From: Henckelia pumila | Lineage: Eukaryota > Streptophyta > Magnoliopsida > Lamiales > Gesneriaceae | DNA length: 64,000 bases | Direction: 5' to 3' | NCBI RefSeq assembly: GCF_033568475.1 | Contig: NC_133123.1 | Location: forward strand, 5,580,001-5,644,000 | Shown here: positions 43,865 through 56,367 of the stretch, in pieces | Layout of the letters: each line of letters begins with the position of its first letter | Numbering within the stretch: position 1 is the first letter of the stretch | Position numbers and translations under genes: made by a program | Notes under the pieces: generated by a model | Told to the model about the DNA's origin: nothing | What the model saw: the letters and a program-made list of their open reading frames with translations, nothing else | Database searches by the model: none

Positions 43865-45703
43865 TCAGGCTTGATTTGCCAAGTCTTTTGCATTGATGAA
43901 GGTACCGTGAAACCCATATGGAACTCTGGATGGAAGATTAACTGAGGCCTCCAATTTCATTGTCATTGCATTGATTATCTGCAGCTCTGATGTCCAGGCC
44001 TTCTCGTCGTGCACGAAGGCCAGAATATGGCCATCATCTTCTGCTTCGGAGTTGGGATCCGTGGGAAGGAACAGAGGCTCCCCGCCGAATTTTTCGTCCC
44101 CGTAGATGAATTTCTTGACTTCCCCGGTGAAGAGGTCTACTTTAGCAAACCCGGAAACCTTAGGCCATGGCTCTGCAATGGCTAGATAAGCGTATCGGGT
44201 TTTCCTTCCGAGCTTGTTTCTGTTCACCATTCCGGCTTCTAGATTCACTTGATCTTGTTCTGACATGATGGGCCTCCTAGTTGCTTTGCCAGTCTTCAGA
44301 TTGAGCCGGATTTCGGACAAAACACTCTTTAAATTCTCGTCACATTCGTTGAAAATGGAGTCCGGGGGAGTCATACAGGACCCGATTATGACGATTTCGT
44401 CTGTTTCAGGCTCTTCCCATGCATTCCAGAGATGGAAGCAGAAGCAATCGGGCACTTCCACCCACTTCATTTGGGAAGCATCTTTGGCATACTTGTCTAA
44501 TACACCGAACCTGGAAACTTTATCCTTGTCATACACCACCGGAGAACCCCCTCTGATCATTTCGGACATCTTGAACACCACTTGCTGATCCGGCACGATC
44601 ACGAAATTCTCGGTGATTGCAAAATCATGCATCATTGTTGGTCCAGAAACCGGGATTTCAACATCCTCTGATTTCTTGCCGTCTTTTGAAAACCTGAAGT
44701 ACTTCAAATACGGTTTCTGGATCACATCATAGCTCAGAGCAAACATCTCACCAGAAACAGGGTCGAGCTTGGGGTGAGCAATCATGGTGGACTTCAGCTG
44801 GCCATCAAAATTGTATCTTTCCGCTGTTTCGAGGTCACCGTCTGGAGTCACGCGCACATGATAGGGCAAATCATCTTCAGACATGGCCAGCAAACGGTTG
44901 TTGAAATACACCAATCCAGCGTTTGCAACGCCCATGCCTTGGCTATGATCAACCAGCTTAAACATCCCACGAGCATAGAAAAGCAGCAATCTTGCTATAC
45001 CTGAATGGCCGTGTAACTCGCCAATGGCCTTTGGGAAAATAGGGCGGCCCAAATCCCGTTCTTGGATCAGCCGCTGAGTCTCAGTAAATCGGCAGGCGTA
45101 GCTAGCAGTCCCGTCAGAAAACTGCACGCCGTGAATCATGCCATCACCGTCGAAAAAGTGATGGCCGGCGAGTGGCTCAAACAGAGGATTGGCACCGTTC
45201 CTCACGTACATGCCTTGAATGGAATCCGGTATTTTCCCGGTGACCGGAAGACTGTGTTTAACGGGCTGTTCCGGCACGGGAGAGAAGTTTCCGGCAATCT
45301 GGACTACAGGGTCTGCTGTCTTAGGGAATGGGTTTTCAAGCTCACGTGCAGTCAGCGCGCTCTCCACAGCATCCAAAGCCATTGCCGCAGCTTTCTGAAT
45401 GAAGTTCCACTGCGGCTTCGATGGAGACGAAGACGAAATCTCTTTTCCGACATTGGTTTCTTGGGGTGTGAAGGTGGGTATCGAAGGTGTTTGATATTTT
45501 GCTGTTTTTGTGTACTCTTTTGGAAAGAAAAGTTCTGGAGTTTGGAGAGAGCATTTTATGCTGGTGCTGCTTTTTTTAGGTAGGAATCCATTGGGCTGTG
45601 TGAATGATACACACTTTGTACAAGAGCCCAAATCACTCGTGAGTGGAATAGGCAATTTGGGCTTGACCCAAGAACTCGTTGCTGCAGTACTCGAAGTGGC
45701 CAT
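43865..45703 (-). CDS. CCD4: Carotenoid cleavage dioxygenase 4, plastid
   Basis: A single intronless frame of 612 residues, typical of CCD4, which is often intronless. The enzyme is a non-haem Fe(II) dioxygenase that cleaves carotenoids in plastids, usually at 9,10 (9',10'), lowering carotenoid content and making volatile apocarotenoids. The first 60-100 residues are Ser/Thr-rich, a likely transit peptide. The iron-binding histidines of the seven-bladed propeller are present: His310 (AHPK), His359 (MMHDF), His424 (FHLWNAWE) and His599 (GFHGTF). Other family signatures are [12 protein letters not shown] (166-177), [12 protein letters not shown] (181-192) and GGEPLFLP (540-547). ATG context AATAATGGCC is good. 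No defect seen. Substrate preference cannot be read from sequence. Confidence 0.96.
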   Translation of the reverse strand: MATSSTAATSSWVKPKLPIPLTSDLGSCTKCVSFTQPNGFLPKKSSTSIKCSLQTPELFFPKEYTKTAKYQTPSIPTFTPQETNVGKEISSSSPSKPQWNFIQKAAAMALDAVESALTARELENPFPKTADPVVQIAGNFSPVPEQPVKHSLPVTGKIPDSIQGMYVRNGANPLFEPLAGHHFFDGDGMIHGVQFSDGTASYACRFTETQRLIQERDLGRPIFPKAIGELHGHSGIARLLLFYARGMFKLVDHSQGMGVANAGLVYFNNRLLAMSEDDLPYHVRVTPDGDLETAERYNFDGQLKSTMIAHPKLDPVSGEMFALSYDVIQKPYLKYFRFSKDGKKSEDVEIPVSGPTMMHDFAITENFVIVPDQQVVFKMSEMIRGGSPVVYDKDKVSRFGVLDKYAKDASQMKWVEVPDCFCFHLWNAWEEPETDEIVIIGSCMTPPDSIFNECDENLKSVLSEIRLNLKTGKATRRPIMSEQDQVNLEAGMVNRNKLGRKTRYAYLAIAEPWPKVSGFAKVDLFTGEVKKFIYGDEKFGGEPLFLPTDPNSEAEDDGHILAFVHDEKAWTSELQIINAMTMKLEASVNLPSRVPYGFHGTFINAKDLANQA

Positions 45704-45885
45704 TATTCCCTACTTTTTGGCACTGAAGAAGTGGCTAAAAAGGAAATTTTGTAAGCGTTTTTAGTGCGTGTTTTCGGTGTTCTTGGGTTTAAGAATATGA
45801 TAGAGAGAGGGAGAGAGAAGGGAGAATGGGAAAGTGAGAGAAAGTGTGTGTGTGAGTGTGAGTATGTGGTGTGAGAGAGGAAGTG
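45704..45885 (-). promoter_or_regulatory. CCD4 5' leader with CT/CA-rich tract
   Basis: Upstream of the ATG on the minus strand there is a strongly pyrimidine-rich tract (about 45799-45880; CTCTCTCCCTC and CACACACA runs). It has no intervening ATG near the start codon. Such tracts are common in plant leaders. Confidence 0.5.
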
Positions 45886-45887
45886 AG

Positions 45888-45898
45888 TATATATAGAG
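45888..45898 (-). promoter_or_regulatory. CCD4 TATA box
   Basis: Reads CTATATATACT on the minus strand, about 190 bp before the ATG and just upstream of the pyrimidine-rich leader. Confidence 0.6.
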
Positions 45899-45942
45899 GA
45901 GAAGTGGGGATGGAGGTCCTATTGTAACATGAACGAGAAGCC

Positions 45943-45948
45943 CACGTG
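45943..45948. promoter_or_regulatory. G-box (CACGTG) upstream of CCD4
   Basis: A perfect CACGTG, about 50 bp upstream of the TATA box. G-boxes bind bZIP and bHLH factors (including PIFs and HY5), fitting light or stress control of a carotenoid gene; actual use is inference. Confidence 0.5.
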
Positions 45949-47751
45949 TTGATTATTTGGAAAGCGAACTCCATTGGATTTTCAATTAATGAGGTCGTGA
46001 GAAATTCCTCCTGTTTGGGCTGTTGGACACCCCCAAATCTCTTCTTCTCTTTTCATTTTCCCGAATTCACTCTTATTTCACGAATTAATTTTATGAAATT
46101 GATATCCTATTTACTCTTATTCATAAAAAAAATCATTATTTTTGTATACCAACAACATTATTTTTCGAAATAGATTGGGACCTAACCCAACCCCAAAAGG
46201 TAGTTTAAGTGTAAGTTTGTCTTTGTCTATATATTGGACTTTCGGGATATTTAATTAACCGATATTAGACACAACTAACACACTGAAACGTAGAGACATT
46301 AATGGGTGACCTAATTATCGGACAGGTGTCCAATTATTGGCATTCCAATAGCTAACTCAAAGAGAGAGTTCTGTCTTTGTTTATATATTGGCTTACCAAA
46401 ATATTTACTCAACCGATGTGGAATACAATTAAAATACGAACATGAATCGTTTCACAAGAAACCTACTCAATTTTTTTTTATTTTAAACTTAAACTACCTC
46501 AGTTCATTATCCAAAAACGAACACCCAGGATACCATTTCTTATTCGAATTATATTTATTTTGCAAGTTGGAAATAAAAAATGGTGGGAAAGTGAGATTAA
46601 GGTAGTTTGCTTAAATTTGGATCAAAACGTGAATTTTCGTGAATGAAATATGAAGTGGAAATGGATGTATTGTACATTGATTGGGTCATTCAATATCTGC
46701 ACCGCATTACTTTGTGAATACGTGGCATTTCAACTTATGAGGCTTTAACCCAAATCGAAGTTTAAAAAAAAAAAAAAAACACTAAACCGAAAGTCACATC
46801 AAGTGCCCAACACGTTTACCCCTTTACCCATCTTTTTATCCGGTTACCTGTTCAAAATCATCGTTTCGTTTCGTTTCGTTTCCAATCCTTTCCTTTTCAG
46901 TTTTCACATCATTATGTCTGTTATTTTCAAAATATAAATAGCAGAAATTCCTATAAAATTTTTATGGGTCGGATTTCGTTAAAAAAAATTATTTTTTAAG
47001 TATAAATATTACTTTTAATTATAAATAAATATATAATTGTGAGACGAAAAAAAAAAACATGAAACTTCAAAATGAGGATATTCGTATATTATTTAAATTA
47101 AAACACTATTGTCATTTAGCATAAGGTTTGCTAATTTGTCTTTCGATTTTATTTCTTTTTTTAAAACAAAAACTCTAGTTCTTGAATACTGTGTATGCGT
47201 TGAATCATTCCTAAAAATTAGGATTGCTGATAATGTAGGACATCAATAATTCAGAGTAAAAAAAAGTGAGTCTGGAAAAGGGATAAGAATCCACATGTAT
47301 TACCTAGTCAAAATTGTTTCATAACCCGCAATCCAATTATTGATGATTTTCTATTTAAAACATTACATAATTGTCAGAATTCATTATTTTTAAAGGTGGT
47401 GAGTGTTTTTAGTTTGGTTGTTATTGTAGGATTGATGTGATGACCATCATTGTTCTAAAATTTAATTTATACGAGATCAAACATTTCCTCACGTATTTAG
47501 ATCAATGATGATTAGATCGACTTCGTTATGTTATCTCAATCATCTTAACATAGTCGCTTTTCAGTTTCTTTGTTCCAACTTCGTACAACTTTTGGACCAT
47601 TGGATAGTATTAGTAGTTAATGACATCCATCACATATGATACCCATTCCGATGCTTTCTCCATAAAACTCGGTTAGTGAAAAGCACCGATTCCAAAGTTT
47701 TTTTTTTGTTACATGTATAAATTAGTATCATTAAATGGTCGAAGAAAAAAA

Positions 47752-47756
<5 letters not shown>

Positions 47757-47790
<34 letters not shown>
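47757..47790. repeat. (AAT)n microsatellite
   Basis: About 11 uninterrupted AAT units. Confidence 0.9.
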
Positions 47791-47791
<1 letters not shown>

Positions 47792-48651
47792 TCATTGTAT
47801 ATAAGTAATTTATCCATTAGACACCATTTTTTTGTTTACAAAAATTATCCTAAAGTCATATAGATATTACATTTTTGTTTTTTTTTTAATTTCGACATCT
47901 TAAATTACAGTTTAATCCTCAATAATTTTTACAATTATAATATTAATCATATTTGAATAAACCAAATTAATTAAAAAAATATTATACAAACACATAGCAC
48001 GTACATCAATATACTAATTATTATTAGCAATAACTATCGATCGAGTTTTACGAAAGCTCAAATTAGAAGCAATACTTGAGTTTGAGTCAAACGTTTTGGA
48101 AATTGGCCGGACCAGTATATTTCTAGATAATAGTTTCATTGACTAATCAATTAAAGAAAATATCACATCAAAATCATATGTTAACAACCATATCTTAACA
48201 TATTTTAATGGTACGGTGCGATATATATATATATAATATATATAAAGTTAGTATGTACTGGTATTCTATTAATGAATGAATGATCCAAACCTTTACCAAC
48301 AAATCATGTTCAAATTATTATTTTACAGGGTATAACAAAAATTAAAAAGCGGTGTTTCATAATATATTGTGGCCTGATCATTAATATTTTTTGTCAATCG
48401 CGGCCACATACTCACCTTTAAAATTATAAACAAATCATTCATGGCATGGCTACGTGTTCCTTTTTACATGGATTTCTTTGGCTCACATTTATTTACATAT
48501 TTGCAGGCAAATCAAGGTGACAAACGTAACTCAAATTATAAATTAAAATCCACTAGCAAAGGGGAGAATGATAGTTCTGATCTAATCTTTTACATGATTA
48601 GTAGATAATTAAGAAACTTACTTAATTTAATAAACTTTAACAGTGAGAAAT

Positions 48652-48654
<3 letters not shown>

Positions 48655-48713
<59 letters not shown>
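48655..48713. repeat. (AT)n microsatellite
   Basis: About 29 uninterrupted AT units, the longest dinucleotide run in the window. Confidence 0.9.
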
Positions 48714-48721
<8 letters not shown>

Positions 48722-49101
48722 AAAATTGATATAAATAATTTCTGTCCTTGTTTTCCAGTGTTGTATTAATACTCGCTAGCTCGTTGTAACTTGTAAGTAC
48801 TACACATCATAAAGACATAAACCATCGATCATATAAGCTATCAAAATTTTTTAATTGAGAAAATAAATCTTAAACTTTTCTGAATTAAATTCGTTCAAAA
48901 TAGATTAAAGCGCTTCGTTCGATATGTTAAAGCTGGAAAATCCTTTAATTTCCAACACATTTTGGCATACATTCATTATGTGCATACAGACACTGTGCAT
49001 TTCCAACGTAACATCATTAAGATATCGGTTTTTTTAATAAAATATATATATATATATATATTTACATTTAATTGAATAAAACAGTACCATATTACCAATT
49101 A

Positions 49102-49385
49102 CTCCATCTGTCCTTCTCATTTAGTCTATATATTTTTTTCATCAATCCCAAATATATAGTCTAATTTCCATATTCATGTTATATATCTCATATATATATT
49201 TATATATATATATATATATATAGATATCTATATATATATAAATTTACCCTTATTAAATTAATATTATTAGTACGACTTATACAATTATTTTATTTTATAT
49301 TAAAATTTTCATTAAATAAGGATAAAATGAGAAATTTTTTTCTACAATTTACTTTCACAAACTCTTTCTTATAGGATGGATGGAA
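49102..49385. mobile_element. Stowaway MITE (Tc1/mariner)
   Basis: 284 bp, ends CTCCATCTGTCC and, from the right, TTCCATCCATCC, flanked by TA on both sides. Both ends match the Stowaway CTCCCTCCGTCC consensus. The interior has an (AT)n run near 49200. Confidence 0.8.
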
Positions 49386-49558
49386 TACCATTTATTGAAT
49401 TAGCTCAAAGCTTTAATTTTAAATACATAAATAGTTTTCGAGCTGGTTTCGACTAATTTTTTTGTTCGATCGAAGGGTGCATGGTGATCATCAGGCAAGC
49501 AGCATGACTTTTCTATTTATTAATGTGGTTTAATTTGTAATTCCAATATGTATTTATA

Positions 49559-49821
49559 CTTCCTCCGTCTCAAATACATAATCCTACTTTTTATTTCACA
49601 CAGATTAAGAAAAAATTATTGGGAAAGTAAATTTTATACAAAATTCCTATTTTATCACTATTTAATGTATTAAAAAAAATATTGAACAATTTTAAATGTG
49701 TAGTTAATAGGGGTATATTAGTAAATGAGTGTTCAAAAAAATTACTAAATATGGTATATGACTATGTATTTGGGACAAACAAAAAAAGAAAACGTGGACT
49801 ATATAATTGAGACGGGAAGAG
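49559..49821. mobile_element. Stowaway MITE (Tc1/mariner)
   Basis: 263 bp, ends CTTCCTCCGTCTCAAATA and, from the right, CTCTTCCCGTCTCAATTA, flanked by TA. It is distinct from the neighbouring copy at 49102. Confidence 0.85.
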
Positions 49822-49829
49822 TATTTTTT

Positions 49830-50410
49830 TGATCAAATTGGGCATGTGGGACTTTGATTAACTAGAGTTAGAGAGTATTAATGTACAAGTTGATAGATAA
49901 TAAATATATATAATATATATATATATATATCGAAATCTCTTTCAAGAAATTCTTGGGTGATCATTGGCAATGACAAGCCCCCAAGTTGTTGCTTAAAGAT
50001 CTCACATGCTGTCCATGTTACATAAGCATGTTACCACATGCTTAACCCTTCGCCTAAGTCCAGATGATCGATCTTGTGGTCAACATCATCGCCGCAACTT
50101 GGCTTTATAATTTATACGTATGTAATATTCAATTTGTCTCCTATATATGAATAAATGTTTTTCTGAGAGATTGTACGCACTTTTCGAAAATCCAAATTAA
50201 TTTCAATCATCCATGTTGCAATATTAGAATTAATTATATATCGGATTTGTTACTTCAATATATTTGGTGAATTTGCATTACTCATTTAGAAGAAAGGGCA
50301 TGAACTTGAAATTTCTATTGATTAATATTGTAGTCATGATTCATGAACAACCATATTTATATATATTATATATAGATATATACCACATTAATTAGAATCC
50401 TAGATCTGAA
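49830..50410. other. Intergenic DNA
   Basis: AT-rich; nothing supportable. Confidence 0.4.
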
Positions 50411-50413
50411 TAA

Positions 50414-50539
50414 GATAGTGTTTGTATGAGCTTTTTTGAAGCACTTCTTAGCTTTTTCGTTAACAAAAATTTAAAATTTGTAAAATTTTATTAACGAAAA
50501 GCTGAGAAGTGCTTCCTAAAAGCTATCCCAAACACTACC
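50414..50539. mobile_element. PIF/Harbinger foldback MITE
   Basis: 126 bp, ends GATAGTGTTTG and, from the right, GGTAGTGTTTGGGATAGC, flanked by a perfect TAA duplication (50411-50413 and 50540-50542). It folds into one long hairpin. Sister of 9496-9622. Confidence 0.85.
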
Positions 50540-50898
50540 TAAATTCGATTCATGATTTCGAATTACTTTATTGTAACTTACTTACTTAATCCAAATGCAC
50601 ATTTACTATTGTTTTGTATTTCAAATTCTCGTTAAATTGATCAGTTTTTAATTAAAATTGACTGGAGTGGGATTACTTAATTGCTAGTACGTTAATAAAC
50701 AAATTAACCAACCCTCGTGCTTCAAGCTGCAGTGCATCCTTACCTTGGAACTAATGCATGTAAATCCACGTGCTTTCTTGTGCAATCTTATATCATTATA
50801 ATTTACTCATCATGCATGAATCATTTAAACGACAAATTCCAAGAAATCAAGACCAGATTTGGACGGCAGAGGAGAAACATATATATATATATATATAT

Positions 50899-51371
50899 GG
50901 TTGCGTTTACTTAGTGAGATATGATTATATATGGATAAATCATACTAGAATTATTAAAACGAGTTTAATGGATATAGAATAATAATGGATAAACGGTAAA
51001 ATTTTTACTTCGAGTTATTAATTTTGACATTGAAGTAATGATTTGTGGACGAATTACAATTTTACCCTCCATCTATTATAAATAATCTTATGTTAACTTT
51101 TGTATTCATATAATTTGGATTAGATTATTTTTGAAAATTTTAAATTGGGAGAGGGTATATTAGGTTATCTATGAATTTTTTTCCAAAAATAATGATAAGG
51201 ATGAGTTATACCTAGAAATATGAAGGATGAGATATCACGTCAAATAAAGGTAAAAAAAGGTGAAATGACGGGCTTTGAGATTTCAGGATAATTGATTTTT
51301 TTCAAGTAAAATGATGATGATATTGGATTGATAAACTCATCCTACCTTTATCAAGCCAAGTAAATGCAGCC
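50899..51371. mobile_element. PIF/Harbinger-like MITE
   Basis: 473 bp, ends GGTTGCGTTTACTTAG and, from the right, GGCTGCATTTACTTGG, flanked by TAT on both sides. The interior is AT-rich with no coding capacity. Its left end abuts an (AT)n run, so the 3-bp duplication is weak evidence. Confidence 0.7.
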
Positions 51372-51374
51372 TAT

Positions 51375-52214
51375 AGATATAACGTTAGCTAGCTTAGTAC
51401 TCGCACTACATGATAGTCATCACAAATACCTTATGTTAATTAACCAGATCGAAACGGGAGCTTCTATGCTCCATCAGACCATCAGGTGTTTTATATCTGA
51501 TGAAATATGGTCACTAATCGATTTATTATGTGACCCACATGATACGATAAATCAATGGTGGATGTTACATTGGATGAACATCACTCGATGCAGCATGTAC
51601 ACGGTCAAGTGAAACAGGCGGATTATAGGTATTAGCGATGTTGCAGAAGAAGCAATGAACCTTGGGCTTTGCAAAGACAGTAAACAAATAGGTAGGAGTA
51701 ACTGAAATAACTATCTATCAACGTGCTGTATTTATTTTTAGTGTTGGTTCCGAAATTCGGGAATGAGATTAATTGAATGATTAAAGGTTAAGGAATCGAA
51801 ACTTGAAGAGGGCGAATATTGAATTACTGTATCAATTCACGAATCCTGATTATTTAACTGACTAACTGTATTAATTAATTAATTTGAAGAGGGCAAATAA
51901 CTGTATTAATTAATAATGCATAATCAGAAGGGGGGCATGCATATAATAATTAATTTAACAGATTTTCTAATCAAATTAATATTTTTCAGTCAAAATATTA
52001 CTATGTTAGTCAAGGGTAATTTATAATGAACAAAACTTGACCAAATTATTGTTTGCTAAATGGAACTTTTAAATTTAAGTTTTAAGTTCTGAATTCTAAG
52101 TTGAATTCCGTTCGGTATCAATAAATAAAATACTTCATTAACCATATCGCATACACATCCTAGTATCCCAAATCAATTTCATCCTACCGCGGATCTAGCT
52201 AGCGATCTTACATG

Positions 52215-52258
<44 letters not shown>
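51375..52258. other. Intergenic DNA
   Basis: No gene recognised. Ends in (AT)n at about 52219-52255. Confidence 0.4.
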
Positions 52259-52400
52259 GATACCCTACACACCCTTATCCTGCACACCTGTGGGCGCTTG
52301 CCAACGTGGCGCGCCCACAATCACACAAATTTTTTTATTTTTTTTTACAATAAACAGCTGACCAATCATGGACCACCACGTAGGTGGTGTGCATGGTATC
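52259..52400. mobile_element. Small MITE with 15-bp terminal repeats
   Basis: 142 bp, ends GATACCCTACACACC and, from the right, GATACCATGCACACC. It is GC-richer than its surroundings and set between two AT microsatellites. Target duplication unclear, so superfamily not assigned. Confidence 0.6.
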
Positions 52401-52504
52401 AAAATTATATATATATATATATATATTTGAAGACACAAATTTTGTAATAAAAATAAATTAAATCACCCCATAGTGAAATTATATATATCTTAATGTATTT
52501 TTTA

Positions 52505-52700
52505 AACGGCAATCGTTATTTTGCAGTGTGCACTCGATAAAAATTAAGAAACCGAACTACATGGTCTCTTGCAAATCACGCTGATCAGATAAATAGTATT
52601 AGAAAAACTGTGCAAAAGTCTTGTATGAAAAAGTGTTGTCAAAGATAATCAAATTTTTGACATTAAATGATACGTGTTAACATACTCCACCAACATAGAC
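52505..52700 (-). repeat. Possible decayed SINE-like copy
   Basis: Word order (CAGTGTGCACTCGATAAA, GCAAATCACGCTGATCAG, ...ACTCCACCAAC) resembles the SINE-like repeat at 37452-37668, but it is much diverged. Confidence 0.35.
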
Positions 52701-53189
52701 TCTATCTCCGATCACCTGTGATCTTATCTGAGCCAGAAAAGGTGTTAGAAAACCATACGAGTCGTTGAGATTTATGCACAATTAATGAAAACGTAAGCGG
52801 GAAAGTCGAATATAAATTTGATAAATTAATGAATGAATGAAACAATTTAATGTACAGGGAGTGACCACTCTTTTTGTTTCTGAAAAAGACATAATAATCT
52901 TCTATTCATAAGATGACCCATTGTCATATAGGAATCACATGGAGGCACGAGGATTGCAGGTGCAAATGTGAGGCAGGTTGATATTTGGCCAACAGGGGAG
53001 GGAGTTAGGGTCGGGTTTTTATATATCATATTTAATAATATTATTTTTTAAAAATAAAAGCATATAATAAATAATAAAGACAACATGAGAACACCCTTTT
53101 GCGTAGCTTTCAATTGTAGTGGACCCTTCGATTACTTTTTGATACTATGAGAGTGGGACAATGCATTATATTTATGATGATCATATGAA

Positions 53190-53222
<33 letters not shown>
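53190..53222. repeat. (ATT)n microsatellite
   Basis: About 11 ATT units. Confidence 0.9.
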
Positions 53223-53224
<2 letters not shown>

Positions 53225-53665
53225 ACACAAACTAGTTGGATAATTTATAATGTCCCACTTCAACTTTCCGATTTGACTTTTGATTGACCTTTGCGATTTC
53301 ATTTTACAACCTTAATATCCAGCTCTCTTTTATTATTATTAATTTTTTTTTAGCAAACTCATTTTTCAGATAATTCGGTGGCGCCTGCAATTTTTTTAGT
53401 ACACTGTAAACCTTTCTAATTTTTTTAATTTTCTTTGTAGATACATTATAAACGCATAACTATAGCCAGAAGTTAAGAAAATACATTTGGAAACAAGATT
53501 AATGTGGCAAAAAAAATTGAGTACATATAGAATAATTTCTCCCAAATTCTATCTGTTAATCTTTTCTTAGGGACCCACTTCCATGGATACATGACAGGAC
53601 TCGACAAAACCTCTCCAGCCCTTACACCTGGAAACACCAAGTTAAGATGCATCCCCCTTTGCCAA

Positions 53666-53907
53666 TGAGGTCTTGGCCTAGTGGTCAAGACTGAGGCCCT
53701 GAGACCACGAGGTCTCACGTTCGATTTCCGCTGATTGCGGGTAGATTTTTTAATTTATTTAGGTAGATTTAAGTAATTTTTTTACTCGAGATAAGCACGT
53801 CTCGAGTTCATTCTCAAGTCTCATCGGTTGTGCGGGCAAATTTCGCTCTTTAATGTCATAATATGATGTAATTTCGATATTCGATGTAATTTGTACTAAA
53901 CAAAGAA
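53666..53907 (+). repeat. tRNA-derived SINE with perfect 22-bp target duplication
   Basis: 242 bp. A perfect 22-bp repeat (53644-53665 and 53908-53929; key part GATGCATCCCCCTTTGCC) flanks it. The head has a Pol III A box (TGGCCTAGTGGT, about 53674-53685) and B box (GTTCGATTT, about 53719-53727). The tail reads TTGTACTAAACAAAGAAA. The clean, long duplication implies LINE-assisted retroposition and recent arrival. Different family from 37452-37668. Confidence 0.93.
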
Positions 53908-53929
53908 AAGATGCATCCCCCTTTGCCAA

Positions 53930-55044
53930 AGGGTTGAGCTAGCTAAACCTATTCTTTCCGAGCGATATTTTTTTAAGTGTGTATTCAATAATTATATTTA
54001 TCCATATACGTAACGTCTATCATTTTTTTTTTTTTACGTGGCTGGTCATCTGTGAGGAAGAATAAAGATATCTTGTGCGGTAAACATTTTCGAATATTCC
54101 CATGTTATAGATGAATAAACTTCGGATATTTCATTTTCATTAGTGCATGAATTTGTTTCGTTAAGCATATTCAGCATCTATGTCAAAATAATGACATCAC
54201 AAATATACAGTGGGTCAAATTAGCTTTTGAATATATTTAATTAACCAGTAGAATCGGGCAGTGTATGGGTGTTTATATTAGTAGCATGCCACGTACAACT
54301 TCAAATCAAATGGCAAGAAATTAAATGAAAAAAAGGTGACCAATAATGCAATATGAGTGCTGGAAACGCGAATTTGTGCGTGGCATGTTAAGTATGAATA
54401 CATTTGGGAGAATACTTCTTAGTGCCACTTGGAGCTCCCCTTTTTAGATAATGGTTTCTATTTGAGGAATATATAATCCATTATATAATTCAAAACAAAT
54501 ATTATAAAATTTGTTGACTGAAATGACGTACCCTTGCTAATTAAAATCACCTAGCCATCTTTGTTGGAGTACTCCCTGTGTCCAAGATTATTTAAATTAA
54601 ATTAAATTAAAATATATGAAATAATAAATTCTATGTTAAAATTTTAATTTAATTTTCTTACCAAAAAATATAAATGCAAAGCATGTGATTATACAAAGTG
54701 AGTTAATGTTTCCAACAGCAATTAATTCCGCGGAACTCAATCGGAGCAAAAAAATCTCGCCGGGAAGAGAGATGCATGGAAGTTAAAACTTAAAAGTCCC
54801 TCCGCACTAGCCTTTGCGGGCCGAAAGTTGGGCCGAAAGACATGTCTTTTCGTTTTCGAACTTTTGTCTGGGAGCCCACTAAAAGTTGAACTGGCCCACA
54901 TTTATTGGACTTGAGCTGTCTACGCGACACGTAGTATTTTTTTGGCGACTGTTGCTTCCCAGTTCCAATTCTTTGGTGTGAATGTATGAATGCATAATAA
55001 TCCAGAAAAAAAGGTATCGTATAATTTCCCAAATACTGAATCAA
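53930..55044. other. Intergenic DNA
   Basis: No gene. A lone Stowaway-like end (AGTACTCCCTGTGTCC) lies near 54570-54585, probably one edge of a truncated MITE. Confidence 0.4.
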
Positions 55045-55053
55045 TAATTATAA

Positions 55054-56336
55054 GGAGAGTGTTATTTACACTTCAAATTTTATTAATCACTTCACTTAAA
55101 TTTTTAATTTTATAAGATGATCATAATATCTTTATTCTTGTGATAGCAATGTTTAGTTTTCGGTTTCCATAATCAAATTCTTTTTGTAGGTTCATCTGTA
55201 ATTCTTCGATTCCTCGTGATCTACTTTCTATTAATAACTTTGGATCTAATTGTATTAGTGTCTAGAATTGATTTCTTCTGTGTAATACTAATTGATAGGG
55301 CCCCATTGGTAAGTGCTACAAGATCTCGTGCATTGGAACCCATGGTTATGGACCCGAATCCGCTCTAATTAATTTTTTGACATAAATAAAGCTATAAAAA
55401 AACTCCAGTAAATACTTTTCATTTTAACGAACACAATTCCATTAATATGAAAATTCGTTTTTATTTCAAGTACATTTGTTCTCAATTTAATATCAATAAC
55501 GAGTTTTTTTTCCTAATTTTTAGGTGCATGTAATATGTGTAATTATTATATTACATGATATCATATTCAGTATTTGTTTTATATTTTAATATAAAATCAT
55601 ATCATTTGTGTTCCAGATTTTATTTAACTTTTAATTACTTCGTTTTTTTTATTAGCTAATGTGTCATAACTTCTCAAATTTTTTATTAAAAAAATTATTT
55701 TTGAAATTATTTTCCATTAATTAATTTATAATTTTTATCGAGTCCAAAGTTTCTTTCATTTAAAAGAAAAAATATTGAATCGAAACTCCATACATTTAAT
55801 AGTTCTTCTGAAATAGTTTCCATTTAATAAATTTTAGAATTTCTTTGACATTTTTATTATTCATTAAATTTAATTTAAATTTTATAATTCTAAAATTATT
55901 ATTATATTTTTTTTTTGAAAATTAGAGAAATTATGGAACAAGAGCTAATAATTAAAAAATTAAAATAGATTTAAATAAAATTTATAATATTAAATAATAT
56001 TCCTTCATTTTATCATGTAATTCTATCTCACTTGTTTTAGTAGATCTATTTTTTCAAAAAAATATTGAAGATATTATCATTTAATAATTATACATATTAT
56101 ATGAACATAAATATTGGCATGTTGTCAAAAATATTTTTTTGTTATAGTACATTGGGAATAAGTAAATGAAATAAAAAAAAAAATCATATTATGAAATTTT
56201 ATGAATAAAGTACACGAACATTTACAATTTTTTTTATTGGGTGTATTTATGGAAAAGAATTGATTAGAGTGATAAAGGATATTATGGCCATCTTATAAAT
56301 TTAAAAAATAGGGTTGGAGTGTAAATAATATTCTCT
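55054..56336. mobile_element. Mutator-like non-autonomous element
   Basis: 1,283 bp with terminal inverted repeats of about 85 bp: GGAGAGTGTTATTTACACT on the left and AGAGAATATTATTTACACT from the right, continuing through TTATAAGATGRYCATAATATC. A perfect 9-bp duplication TAATTATAA (55045-55053 and 56337-56345) fits Mutator-like elements. The interior is AT-rich with no protein. Confidence 0.8.
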
Positions 56337-56367
56337 TAATTATAATAATAATTATTAATTATAAGTC

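Larger units (their letters stand above)
45950..49101. other. Intergenic DNA
   Basis: No gene recognised. Contains (CGTTT)n at about 46863-46880, (AAT)n at 47757-47790 and (AT)n at 48655-48713. Confidence 0.4.

Noticed and set aside
45062-45583. 173-codon frame antisense to CCD4
   Set aside because: Lies wholly opposite the real CCD4 coding sequence; a shadow of its codon bias.
52847-53029. 60-codon minus-strand frame with a Pro/Thr-rich start
   Set aside because: No family recognised; too short to support as a gene or fragment.
53666-53750. tRNA gene
   Set aside because: A and B boxes are present but the sequence does not fold as a tRNA and is followed by a SINE body and flanked by a target duplication.
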